DNA of 64,000 bases, from NCBI RefSeq assembly GCF_000517065.1, contig NZ_KI912105.1, positions 398,396 through 462,395 on the forward strand, read 5' to 3'. Positions within the stretch are counted from its first letter, which is position 1; each line of letters opens with the position of its first letter. The translations under genes were made by a program, and so were the position numbers. This DNA is from Alkaliflexus imshenetskii DSM 15055 (GTDB taxonomy: Bacteria; Bacteroidota; Bacteroidia; Bacteroidales; Marinilabiliaceae). Below the pieces are notes generated by a model, which worked only from the letters and a program-made list of their open reading frames with translations, was not told the DNA's origin and made no database searches. Shown one piece after another: positions 18,710 through 27,434 of the stretch.

Positions 18710-19756
18710 ATGCAACATCAATATCGCAACCTAAACATAGAACTTGTTAGTCCGGAGAAGTATATGACAGGCCTCAGCAATTTCAAAATGAGTACATTTA
18801 ACATGCCTGAATGGGTTCTGTCGATGGCCAATAACGGGAACAAGCCAATATTTATTCATTATCTGCAAGACGAGCAAGTAGTGGCTAAGTCGGCCGGTTT
18901 AATTGCGCATTGTCAACTATTAAAAAACCGGGTTTTATATTTCTTTTGCTACCCTTCGGTTCTAAATGAATATTCTGAAAATGAACACCTTCTTCTATCT
19001 CTAAAGCGTTTGGCCCAACAATTAAAAATTCCGCGGGTAATTATCAGTTCCTACGATCAAAGAACCTGCGAATGCATAGAGCCGGAAGGGTTCTTAAAAA
19101 CCGAAAGAAATGAGTTTGTAATTGATCTTACAACACATAGCGAAGCCAGCTACAGCAGACGGTTTAAAAACAATCTAAAGAAAAGTCGCAAACACAATAT
19201 CGCCATTGTTGAAAGTAAAAATGAGGACAATGACATTCGTCTGCTCAACTTTTTGAACTGCACCCTTAGCGAACGTACCGAGGCACGCCATCGCAAAAAA
19301 TACAATCCACTGTTTATGCCATACATGGATTGCCAGTCGTTAAAGAACTTAGCCGACACTTCTCTTACTAAGTTCTATGAAGTTGTGGTTGATGGAGATA
19401 TTCATGGCGTTGCCCTTCTTCTGGAGAACATCGACCATGTAATCGTTCTGATGTATGGCATCGACAAAGCCGGCTATGAAAGTGGGTGCGCAGCCTACAT
19501 GTTCGACCATTTTATAAAAACCTTCAGCGAAAAAGGAATGAAATACATCAATTTGGGAGGCGTTCCGGATGGAGAAGATGGTGAAAACCTGACCATATTT
19601 AAAGAATCGATGGGAGCCAAAAAGATACAGGTTTACGGAGCCACCACCAACTTTCTTACCTTCCCCCATTTCTTAGCTAACCCAGCCATCACCATCGCCA
19701 GAAACCTATGCAAATTTAAACCTGTTAAACAACTCAAGGATAAGATATACAATTGA
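18710..19756 (+). CDS. FemAB-like / GNAT-fold acyltransferase
   Basis: 348 residues with a tandem GNAT-like fold of the Acetyltransf_6/FemAB type. Typical segments include the SYSRRFKNNLKKSRKHNI helix with basic residues, the FYEVVVDGDIHGVALLL strand pair, and the LGGVPDGEDGENLTIFKESMGA ending common to this family. By family knowledge these enzymes transfer aminoacyl or acyl groups to peptidoglycan, lipids or polysaccharide precursors. The acceptor is unknown here. It is monocistronic, with an A-rich segment before the ATG. Confidence 0.75.
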   Translation: MQHQYRNLNIELVSPEKYMTGLSNFKMSTFNMPEWVLSMANNGNKPIFIHYLQDEQVVAKSAGLIAHCQLLKNRVLYFFCYPSVLNEYSENEHLLLSLKRLAQQLKIPRVIISSYDQRTCECIEPEGFLKTERNEFVIDLTTHSEASYSRRFKNNLKKSRKHNIAIVESKNEDNDIRLLNFLNCTLSERTEARHRKKYNPLFMPYMDCQSLKNLADTSLTKFYEVVVDGDIHGVALLLENIDHVIVLMYGIDKAGYESGCAAYMFDHFIKTFSEKGMKYINLGGVPDGEDGENLTIFKESMGAKKIQVYGATTNFLTFPHFLANPAITIARNLCKFKPVKQLKDKIYN

Positions 19757-19957
19757 AGAAATCTGTTTTAATTTGAATATTTAGTCATTTTGTCTCAACA
19801 TCAACCTCCAACACTTAGTAACTCTTGATTTTTAAACGTTGAGATAATTACATGGCAGGTTATGAAGTAGAATGTTTCTGCGAAATACTCTAACAATAGA
19901 GTATCAGATATGAGATAACGACAAAGCAATACTTTCAGCAATCACACTGGATTGTGT

Positions 19958-20620
19958 CTATATATAATACTCGATATTGTCGATCCATCCGGAGCGTATG
20001 GCATGCATTATCAATTCAGAACTGCTATTCACACTCAGTTTTCGGAATATGTTTTTACGGTGGGTCATTACAGTATGGTGACTGATGTGTTTGCGCGCAG
20101 CAATCTCTTTGGTGGTAAGCCCTTCGGCTATCATACGAACTATCTCTGTTTCGGTTTGTGTGAGCTGCACGGAATCCTCAATGCGTGGTTTTCGCGAGCC
20201 TTCATCCATAAGAAGTTCCAAAAACTCCTCCGAAAAATATTTTCGACGTTTCAACGTGGCCTCAATGGCCATCATCAATTCGTCGCGATCGCTGTTTTTG
20301 CTGATGATGTTTTTGATGCCCCTTTTCGTCATCTCATTAAAATCATGCTTAACAACCTGATTGGTAAGCACCAGAATAGACATGCCTTCATACTTTCTTA
20401 AAAACTCAGCAAACACCTCAATGCCATCGTATTCAAACGTAGCATAATCAGTAATCAGCAAATCAACAGGTTTACTACTTAAAATGGTGATTAGCTCATG
20501 ATACTGGCAGGCCAATCCGGCAAAACAAAATTTATCATTTGCCTTGATGATGGACACCAAAGATTCTGTTACAAGAAATTGCGAATCGGCAATGGCAACA
20601 TTAACGCGGGGGCTTAACAT
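19958..20620 (-). CDS. NarL/LuxR-family response regulator
   Basis: 220 residues. The receiver domain has the likely phospho-acceptor D58 in LLITDYATFEYDG and a lysine near IISKNSDRDEL, though the early acidic pair is weak (AIADSQ). A LuxR-type helix-turn-helix follows (LTQTETEIVRMIAEGLTTKEIAARKHISHHTVMTHRKNIFRKL). No kinase is adjacent, so it is an orphan regulator. A nested palindrome lies 130-200 bp upstream of its start and could be its control site (inference). Confidence 0.88.
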   Translation of the reverse strand: MLSPRVNVAIADSQFLVTESLVSIIKANDKFCFAGLACQYHELITILSSKPVDLLITDYATFEYDGIEVFAEFLRKYEGMSILVLTNQVVKHDFNEMTKRGIKNIISKNSDRDELMMAIEATLKRRKYFSEEFLELLMDEGSRKPRIEDSVQLTQTETEIVRMIAEGLTTKEIAARKHISHHTVMTHRKNIFRKLSVNSSSELIMHAIRSGWIDNIEYYI

Positions 20621-20750
20621 CGGTCAGTTTATTTCGCATAAAAATAGCAAAAAGCACCCAACTTACAACTTTGCCATTTGGCTGTTTGTTCTTAAATCTA
20701 GGCCAACATCGAAATAGTATCCCAATGTTTGGTAGAGAGGACAGGAACAA

Positions 20751-20822
20751 TGCAAACTTTAACGCACCATAGATATAATTTTAATGCGCATTAAACAGAA
20801 GTCTATAGTGCATTAAATTGCA
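20751..20822. repeat. Nested palindrome with four TTTAAYGCRC half-sites
   Basis: TTTAACGCACCATAGA (20758-20773) is the inverse of TCTATAGTGCATTAAA (20802-20817) at 14 of 16 positions. The perfect palindrome TTTAATGCGCATTAAA (20780-20795) lies between them and is centred on exactly the same point (20787.5). TGCAA/TTGCA extends the outer arms. All four arms share TTTAAYGCRC, two facing each way. It is non-coding and sits between the orphan regulator and an aminotransferase gene. Confidence 0.8.
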
Positions 20823-21181
20823 GAAACCTCCTGATCATTACTGTAGAAGCATTTGTTGTTAGGCTAAACTCATTGTAATCTTAAATACAATACAACTGCG
20901 TGATGATTCCATTCTGGCGAGCTACCCTGCCATGTATTACCGGCCTTAAGAGGTTAGAGTAACAAATAACGTATATTTCACCATGAACAACTCTTACGGT
21001 CTAACATATTTTAACCACAGATTCTTGTAAAATGTAAGAAAAAAGCCCTAATTTTATTTTTATCTGAAACCTCTGTGTTTGTTAAGCATTCTCTTGTTTT
21101 TTCAGCTGATTTACAGACGCAGTGTCGGTTTCAAAGCATTTACAGCGCAGTGAAGCGCTTTTACCTGATTAAAAAAAACAC

Positions 21182-21189
21182 TACTTTTG
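21182..21189 (+). promoter_or_regulatory. Candidate -7 element for the aminotransferase
   Basis: TACTTTTG matches TAnnTTTG. A T-rich segment (TTTTA, 21159-21163) lies at about the -33 distance but lacks the G. The leader would be about 25 nt. Confidence 0.5.
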
Positions 21190-21214
21190 TATCATTGCAA
21201 CTATAAATACAACT

Positions 21215-22501
21215 ATGAACCCTCAGGCACAAGAACTTAACAACCTATTGTTGGCCAACAACAAGAACGTATTCGAAATGCTGTCACAGCGCGGCAAATC
21301 AATCTTTTTCCCCAAAAAAGGCATATTAGGTCAGAGTGCGGAAGCAAAAAGCACAAAAATAAATGCAACCATTGGCGCTGCCATCGAAGATGATCGCAGT
21401 CCAATGCGTCTGAAATCAATCAGCGACCGCATCAATTTAGACCCGTCATTTGCTTTCCCTTATGCACCAAGCTTTGGACGTCCTGACATACGAAAGCGCT
21501 GGCAGTCTCTCATTTATGAAAAAAACCCGGCGCTTAACAATACACCCGTAAGTCTTCCGGTTGTAACCAACGCTCTAACGCATGGTATCAGCATGGCCGG
21601 ATACATGTTTCTGGATCCGGGTCAGGAAGTGCTTGTACCCAACCTGTTTTGGGGCAACTACAACCTCACGTTTATCAATGCTTACGACGCCCGCATAACC
21701 ACTTACAATCTGTTTAAAAATGATGGATTGGATGTAGATGCCATGTCAGAAAAGCTCATGGCAGATGGCGACAAAAAGGTGTTACTGCTCAATTTCCCCA
21801 ACAACCCCACTGGCTACTCTCCTACCGTTGAGGAGATGAAGCAACTTATTGCCGCCATAAGCAAAGCAGCTAATGCCGGTAAAAAGGTTGTGGTAATTTG
21901 TGACGATGCCTACTTTGGACTTGTGTTTGAAGATAACATCGAAACCCAGTCGCCTTTTGCATGGCTTTCGACCCTCCACGAAAACGTGCTTGCCGTAAAA
22001 GTGGATGGACCAACAAAAGAAGATTACGTTTGGGGCTTACGTGTTGGCTTTATCACCTACGGGATTAAAGGAGGCAATGCAGAGCTATATGAGGCACTTG
22101 AAAACAAAACAGCCGGTGCGGTTCGTGGCAACATTTCAAATGCATCCAACCTGTCGCAATCGCTACTGCTTCATGCATTTGATTCTCCCACCTACAAGCA
22201 GGAGAAGCAGGAGAAATTCGACATCATGCAAACCCGTTACAGTGCAGTAAAAGAAGTTCTCAAGGATGGAAAATACCAGAAGTATTTTACTGCCCTCCCA
22301 TACAATTCAGGTTATTTCATGTGTATTAAACTTCGTGATGGCCTTAACGCTGAAGCGGTTCGTCAGTTGCTCATTAGCAAGTATAGCATTGGAGTGATTA
22401 GCCTTGGCGATTTGTTGCGCATAGCATTTGCTGCTGTAGCTGCCACCGATGTAAAAACACTCTTCGACGGCATTTACGAAGCCTGCAAGGAACTGGCATA
22501 A
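21215..22501 (+). CDS. PLP-dependent aminotransferase, class I/II fold
   Basis: 428 residues of the aspartate-aminotransferase fold. Visible motifs: NFPNNPTGYSPT (substrate and PLP binding), VVICDDAYFGLVFED, and the KVDGPTKEDYVWGLRVGF segment with the Schiff-base lysine and the downstream arginine. The C-terminus has SGYFMCIKL with the substrate-binding region. Its specificity (aspartate, branched-chain, aromatic or other) cannot be read from sequence. It is monocistronic with a strong bidirectional terminator at 22525-22560. Confidence 0.85.
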   Translation: MNPQAQELNNLLLANNKNVFEMLSQRGKSIFFPKKGILGQSAEAKSTKINATIGAAIEDDRSPMRLKSISDRINLDPSFAFPYAPSFGRPDIRKRWQSLIYEKNPALNNTPVSLPVVTNALTHGISMAGYMFLDPGQEVLVPNLFWGNYNLTFINAYDARITTYNLFKNDGLDVDAMSEKLMADGDKKVLLLNFPNNPTGYSPTVEEMKQLIAAISKAANAGKKVVVICDDAYFGLVFEDNIETQSPFAWLSTLHENVLAVKVDGPTKEDYVWGLRVGFITYGIKGGNAELYEALENKTAGAVRGNISNASNLSQSLLLHAFDSPTYKQEKQEKFDIMQTRYSAVKEVLKDGKYQKYFTALPYNSGYFMCIKLRDGLNAEAVRQLLISKYSIGVISLGDLLRIAFAAVAATDVKTLFDGIYEACKELA

Positions 22502-22524
22502 GCAGGATTTTTCGATAAAAACAG

Positions 22525-22560
22525 ATGCGGCCATCTCTTGTGATTCAGAGATGGCCGCAT
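22525..22560. terminator. Bidirectional terminator between convergent genes
   Basis: ATGCGGCCATCTCT (22525-22538) and AGAGATGGCCGCAT (22547-22560) form a perfect 14-bp stem with an 8-nt loop. It lies between the aminotransferase stop (22501) and the hflC stop (22585). Confidence 0.85.
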
Positions 22561-22584
22561 TTGCAATAACATGATCAGTTTCGA

Positions 22585-23526
22585 TTATCTCATCCCTTTA
22601 AGATATTTGTAAAGTTCACTCTTGGTCGAAAGAATTATTTGCGTGCCTTCATCAAAGGTGCGTTCAAATGTCTCCATCGATTTTATAAATGCATACAACT
22701 CACGCGATGCCGCACTGCGGTCGTAGGCTGCGGCATAAATTGCAGCGGCCTGGGCATCGGCCTTACCCATTATCTCTTCGGCAGTTCGAAATGCAGCAGA
22801 CTGAATAGACTGCAACTCACGCTCCTTTTCACCATTAATGATTGAGGCTTCGCCCATCCCTTCGGAGCGGAACTCCTCAGCAATACGCATACGCTCACTT
22901 TGCATACGGTTATAAACCTGCTCACGCACTTCGGGTACGTAATTGATACGCTTAATTTTAAAATCGAGCACCACCACACCCAAATCACGAGCCTGATTGT
23001 TGGCCGATTCGCGAATCATACGTTGAATGCGTTCGCGTCCCACTTCGATATGAATGAGCGAATCACCAATCATCTCACCAATAACGCCTGACGAAACAGG
23101 TGTGCGGTTGCTTGTACGTACAGCTTCCTCCAGATTGTGATTGGCAATAAAGTCCCTTGTTTCACCATCCAGAATATCGGCAAGGCGCGACATTGCACCA
23201 CGCTCATTGGTAAGTCGGATGTAAAAAAGCAAAGGATCGGTGATTTGCCAACGCGCGTAGGTATCCACAAATATGTACTTCTTGTCCTTTGTAGGAATCT
23301 GATTTGGGTCACCATCCCACTCCATAAAGCGTTTCTCAAAAAAGTGGGTTTTCTGGATGAATGGAGTCTTGAATTTCAGTCCCGGTGTTGTAATGGCCTC
23401 TCCAACAGGTCGGCCAAACTGTGTCACTACCACCTGCTGTGTTTCATTCACAATAAAAGCACTCTCAAACACAAGAAATGCGAGGATGGCAACTGCAACC
23501 AGGGCGATTATATTTTTTTTATTCAT
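22585..23526 (-). CDS. hflC: HflC, SPFH-domain protease modulator
   Basis: 313 residues. One N-terminal transmembrane helix (IIALVAVAILAFLVFESAFIV) is followed by an SPFH/band-7 domain (VVVTQFGRPVGEAITTPGLKFK) and a long coiled region with the EFRSEGMGEASIINGEKERE repeat. It forms a complex with HflK on the periplasmic face that modulates FtsH protease in other bacteria. HflK is encoded 154 bp upstream in the expected order. Confidence 0.95.
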   Translation of the reverse strand: MNKKNIIALVAVAILAFLVFESAFIVNETQQVVVTQFGRPVGEAITTPGLKFKTPFIQKTHFFEKRFMEWDGDPNQIPTKDKKYIFVDTYARWQITDPLLFYIRLTNERGAMSRLADILDGETRDFIANHNLEEAVRTSNRTPVSSGVIGEMIGDSLIHIEVGRERIQRMIRESANNQARDLGVVVLDFKIKRINYVPEVREQVYNRMQSERMRIAEEFRSEGMGEASIINGEKERELQSIQSAAFRTAEEIMGKADAQAAAIYAAAYDRSAASRELYAFIKSMETFERTFDEGTQIILSTKSELYKYLKGMR

Positions 23527-23680
23527 TGGTATGTTATTAATAAATCATCAGTAAAAAAATTAATCAGCATTTGTCCGGATGAGACTTCCTGAAAAAGATA
23601 AATCTGATTTGCTGAGCTACGTAAGACTCACCGAAAGTTCATTGGTCAAAGCTATTTTGCTGCTTCGGAAGAGAAAAAAA

Positions 23681-24670
23681 TCAGTTTCCTGAGGTTTTCT
23701 TTCCGGTCATTTGCATTTGCAAAAGTGGCAGCACATTATTTCCTTCCTGATCGGTAATAATTTTATTGCCAAGTTTGGGTAGTACCCGCTGCATGGTTTC
23801 CAGATAAATACGACGTCGGGTTACATCCTGCGCTTTAATATATTCCTGATAAAGCATGTTGAAACGAGCAGCTTCACCCTGAGCGGTATTGACACGAGCC
23901 GTGGCATAACCTTCAGCTTTTTGAATGGTCTCCTGTGCCTGTCCGCGTGCGCGTGGTATTACCCTGTTGTACTCTGATTTGGCCTGGTTTATAAGAGTTT
24001 CCTTCTCCTGCTGAGCCTGGTTCACTGCGTTGAAGGCAGCTTTTACCGGATCGGGGGGATTCACATCCTGAAGCACCACCTGATCTACACGAATGCCCAA
24101 TGAATACTCATCGCACAGAGCCTGCATAAGGTCTTTTACCGTATTGGCAATTTCTACACGTCCCACGGTAAGCACCTCGTTCACGGTGCGGTCACCAACC
24201 ACTTGCCGCATGGTCGACTCGGAAATATCGCGCAGCGTGGTTTCAGGATTACGAACCATAAAAAGGTACTTGTAAGGGTCGGAAACCCGATATTGTACCA
24301 CCCATTCCACATCAGCCAGGTTCAAATCTCCGGTTAGCATAAGAGATTCATCTGCCGTACCGCGCTTTGTATATTCTGAACGCACGCCGGAAGCAACTGT
24401 ACGGAAACCAAACTCCTGCTTCTGCTGACGTTCCACAGGCACTTTCTGAACGATTTCCATAAAGGGGATTTTAAAATTCAAGCCAGGTTGCACCAGCCGT
24501 GTAAACTTACCAAAACGGGTAATTACACCTATCTCTTCGGGGCCAACCTGAAAAAAGCCACTCCAAACCACAAGTAAAAGGAAAATACCCAAGAGTATCC
24601 TTTTAAAATTGTTCAGGATATTCTGAACAAAAGGTGGCACTTCTACATTACCATAATTTTGTGTTGTCAT
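23681..24670 (-). CDS. hflK: HflK, SPFH-domain protease modulator
   Basis: 329 residues. A transmembrane helix (about 28-45: ILLGIFLLLVVWSGFFQV) precedes the band-7 domain (GPEEIGVITRFGKFTRLVQPGLNFK). The VQYRVSDPYKYLF and VDQVVLQDVNPPDPVKAAFNAVNQAQQEKE segments are typical of HflK. The N-terminus lacks the Gly-rich segment of the E. coli protein. It is first gene of the hflKC pair and acts with FtsH in membrane protein quality control. Confidence 0.95.
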   Translation of the reverse strand: MTTQNYGNVEVPPFVQNILNNFKRILLGIFLLLVVWSGFFQVGPEEIGVITRFGKFTRLVQPGLNFKIPFMEIVQKVPVERQQKQEFGFRTVASGVRSEYTKRGTADESLMLTGDLNLADVEWVVQYRVSDPYKYLFMVRNPETTLRDISESTMRQVVGDRTVNEVLTVGRVEIANTVKDLMQALCDEYSLGIRVDQVVLQDVNPPDPVKAAFNAVNQAQQEKETLINQAKSEYNRVIPRARGQAQETIQKAEGYATARVNTAQGEAARFNMLYQEYIKAQDVTRRRIYLETMQRVLPKLGNKIITDQEGNNVLPLLQMQMTGKKTSGN

Positions 24671-24773
24671 TCAATAGGTTTTATGATTGTGATTGATATA
24701 AAAATTACATGAGAAAGAATTGCAGAGACCAAATTTAAAGCAGAGGCTGATACCTTATGCACTACAAATCAAT

Positions 24774-26990
24774 TTATGATTTTGCTAAAATACCAAGGAA
24801 TTTCCGAACGGCCTCAACAGTTTCCAATTTATACGATGCGCTGGTGTGTTTAATTCCTACTTTCACTGTGATGGCCGATGCGGGCAATTCGCGAAACAGA
24901 TACTCGTCTGTCCAATCGTCGCCCATGGCAAGGATAAAGTCGGCATCCAGATTCATCAGAAAGTTATTGGCCGCAGCACCTTTATTAATACCTCCGGTTT
25001 TCACCTCTACCACTTTATTGCCTTCCATAATCTCCAGGTTGTGATTGGCCACAAATTCCGTCAGCTCATCACGCAACTCCTTGGCTCTAAGCTCGCCCAA
25101 TTCGGCTTCTGCTTTGCGGTAATGCCAAACCAGCGAGTAGTTCTTCTCTTCGAGGAAAGACCCGGCAGTTCGATCCACATAACTCTCAAGCACAGGACGA
25201 ATAACCGGCATCCATGAATTGGATGCATTGGCAAGCATCTGCCACTCCTCGCCAAAGCGCTTTAACCAAACACCATGTTCACAAATCAGATTCACCTTTT
25301 TACCCTCAAACCAACGCCCGAGCGTCTCCTTGTCGCGACCACTGATTATGGTCACCACATTCTGTTGTATGGCCGTTAAGCTATCGATAAGGGTGTTTAG
25401 TGCTTTATCAGGCATAGCTTCCTGCGGGTCACCATGAAATCCGGTAAGTGTTCCGTCATAATCAAGAAAAATGGCTCTGGTTGCGGCGGTTTTATATTTA
25501 TCGATGATAAAATCCTGCACCTCAGGAGTGATTTTTTTGGCAAGAAAATCGCGTTGGAGCTTGTTTACCCGCTGAAGCGATTTCACAAACTCGCGAGCCC
25601 ATTTAAATACATCGTAACGCCGCAGCCGCTCTTGCATAATGCGTATGCGTTTCTGCTGCTGCTCCTGCGGCATTTCGAGCGCCAGAAGAATGGCTTTCTC
25701 TGTCTCCTCTTCGTCGTTGGGATTGATGATGATGGCTTCACCCATCTCCTTGGCTACACCGGCCATTTCACTTAATACCATAACGCCATTCTGGTTGATA
25801 CGCGACGCCACATACTCCTTTGCAACCAGATTCATGCCATCTCTCACGGGGGTGATGAGTGCCACGTCGCACATGCTGTAAAGTTCCACCAGATTGTCAA
25901 ATGGCATAGACCGGTAGAAATACCATACAGGCGTGTAGTTTATGTTGCCGTACAGTCCGTTGATGCCTCCCACCAACTCTTCCACTTCGCTTTTTAACCG
26001 CTGATAATGAATCACTTTATTACGCGATGGCACTGCAAGCATTACCAACGTTACTTTTCCGCGGTACTCGGGATGGTTCTCGAGAAAACGGCCAAATGCG
26101 CGCAGCCGGTTGGGAATGCCTTTAGAGTAATCCAAACGGTCAATAGATAACACAAGGCGGCGCTCTTCATCCATAAGATAGAACTTCTCCAACTCACGAT
26201 GCACCTCAGAACGCTCCTTCAACGGTGTTTGATGAATTCTTAATGCCGCATCTTCAAACTTTTTATAATCGATGCCCATGGGAAAGGCATCAGCCAAAAC
26301 AATGCGCTCATCAATATGGATCTCATTAAAAGTGATTTCATATCCGAACAAACGGCGTACGCTACTTAAAAAGTGACGCTCGTAATCGTATGTATGAAAA
26401 CCAATTAAATCTGCACCAAGAAGACCCTTCAGCAAGTGATTTCGCCAGGGGAGGATGCGAAACACCTCATAAGATGGAAACGGAATATGCAAAAAATAGC
26501 CGATGGTGATATTGGGTCTCTTGCTCTTAATCATCTCAGGCACCAGCATCAGTTGATAATCGTGAACCCAAACAAAGTCGCCATCATCCACAACCTCAAG
26601 GGTTTTATCTGCAAATTTCTGGTTTACGGCCACATACGCGTCCCAAAACCCGGGTTGAAAATCTACGTACTGCGCAAAATAGTGAAAAAGAGGCCATATC
26701 GTATTGTTACAAAAACCTTCGTAAAAAGATTCAACCTCATCGGATGTTAAATGAACTGTTTCGCAACCTTCGTGTGAAAGCAATTTTTCAATCTTTAGCA
26801 GTTTGGATGGCTCTTGCTCATCGGAGGCAATTCCGGACCAGCCAATCCATTTTCCATTAAAATCTTTATAAACAGAGTTCATTCCGGTGGCCAATCCACC
26901 AACGCTGGGTTGTAATGACGGTTCATCATTTGTGTCTACCACACTAAACGGCAATCGGTTTGAAACAATGTGTAATTTCTTCATAAACAA
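24774..26990 (-). CDS. Bifunctional trehalose-6-phosphate synthase/phosphatase
   Basis: 738 residues with two domains. The N-terminal GT20 (OtsA-like) domain (about 1-485) has LHIVSNRLPF, the VHDYQLMLVP motif, and LSIDRLDYSKGIPNRLRAF. The C-terminal HAD phosphatase (OtsB-like, from about 507) has the nucleophile motif DYDGT (510-514), TIISGRDKETL, and GDDWTDEYLF. It should make trehalose from UDP-glucose and glucose-6-phosphate in one polypeptide. A GH15 enzyme gene is divergent, so trehalose synthesis and turnover may be coordinated. Trehalose is a common osmoprotectant. Confidence 0.95.
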   Translation of the reverse strand: MFMKKLHIVSNRLPFSVVDTNDEPSLQPSVGGLATGMNSVYKDFNGKWIGWSGIASDEQEPSKLLKIEKLLSHEGCETVHLTSDEVESFYEGFCNNTIWPLFHYFAQYVDFQPGFWDAYVAVNQKFADKTLEVVDDGDFVWVHDYQLMLVPEMIKSKRPNITIGYFLHIPFPSYEVFRILPWRNHLLKGLLGADLIGFHTYDYERHFLSSVRRLFGYEITFNEIHIDERIVLADAFPMGIDYKKFEDAALRIHQTPLKERSEVHRELEKFYLMDEERRLVLSIDRLDYSKGIPNRLRAFGRFLENHPEYRGKVTLVMLAVPSRNKVIHYQRLKSEVEELVGGINGLYGNINYTPVWYFYRSMPFDNLVELYSMCDVALITPVRDGMNLVAKEYVASRINQNGVMVLSEMAGVAKEMGEAIIINPNDEEETEKAILLALEMPQEQQQKRIRIMQERLRRYDVFKWAREFVKSLQRVNKLQRDFLAKKITPEVQDFIIDKYKTAATRAIFLDYDGTLTGFHGDPQEAMPDKALNTLIDSLTAIQQNVVTIISGRDKETLGRWFEGKKVNLICEHGVWLKRFGEEWQMLANASNSWMPVIRPVLESYVDRTAGSFLEEKNYSLVWHYRKAEAELGELRAKELRDELTEFVANHNLEIMEGNKVVEVKTGGINKGAAANNFLMNLDADFILAMGDDWTDEYLFRELPASAITVKVGIKHTSASYKLETVEAVRKFLGILAKS

Positions 26991-27434
26991 TTATTTATAT
27001 TTATACAATCGGATGTATTACATAACTATCGGCAATTCACCGGTTCAGACTTTCTAAATCAGCCAAACATTTTAAAAAGTATGCAGTCAACTTTTGATAA
27101 CTTCCTGTAACCTCCGGAAACACTCCCTATCTATATAACTTACACATACTTCATGTTAATTTATTGATAAAACAATGGTAAGAATGTCGGCCACATACAC
27201 TTTGAATATCATCTTTATTACAAATCCGCATTTCATAAAAATCTTATGATATGTTGATTTTATAGGCCAAAATCTAAACAATAACCAACCTGATACTGTT
27301 AAATTAAACATCCTCCTTTGGTTCATCATGCCAAACTATATCTCAATTAACATTGATGTACATTGAAAAACGTTTTAAAAATTACGTTTTTTTTGCTACA
27401 TTTCAAATCAAACACACGTAAAACAGCCTATATT
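26991..27434. other. Divergent region between the otsAB fusion and the GH15 gene
   Basis: About 440 bp, AT-rich, with no gene seen. A TTG-initiated extension of the GH15 ORF at 27363 is not favoured (see the GH15 entry). Promoters for both directions must lie here; no consensus pair stands out. Confidence 0.4.

Larger units (their letters stand above)
20621..21214. other. Divergent intergenic region, 594 bp
   Basis: Besides the nested palindrome (20751-20822) and the candidate promoter near 21182 I see no gene or RNA. The region is AT-rich. Confidence 0.4.

Noticed and set aside
18559-18750. 63-codon + strand ORF upstream of the acyltransferase
   Set aside because: Its composition is unlike coding sequence, no family is recognised, and it overlaps the acyltransferase start out of frame.
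27363-27434. TTG-initiated 24-residue extension of the GH15 protein
   Set aside because: The family starts near LNYGIIGNCRSGA, an ATG exists at 27435, and the extension lacks family similarity.
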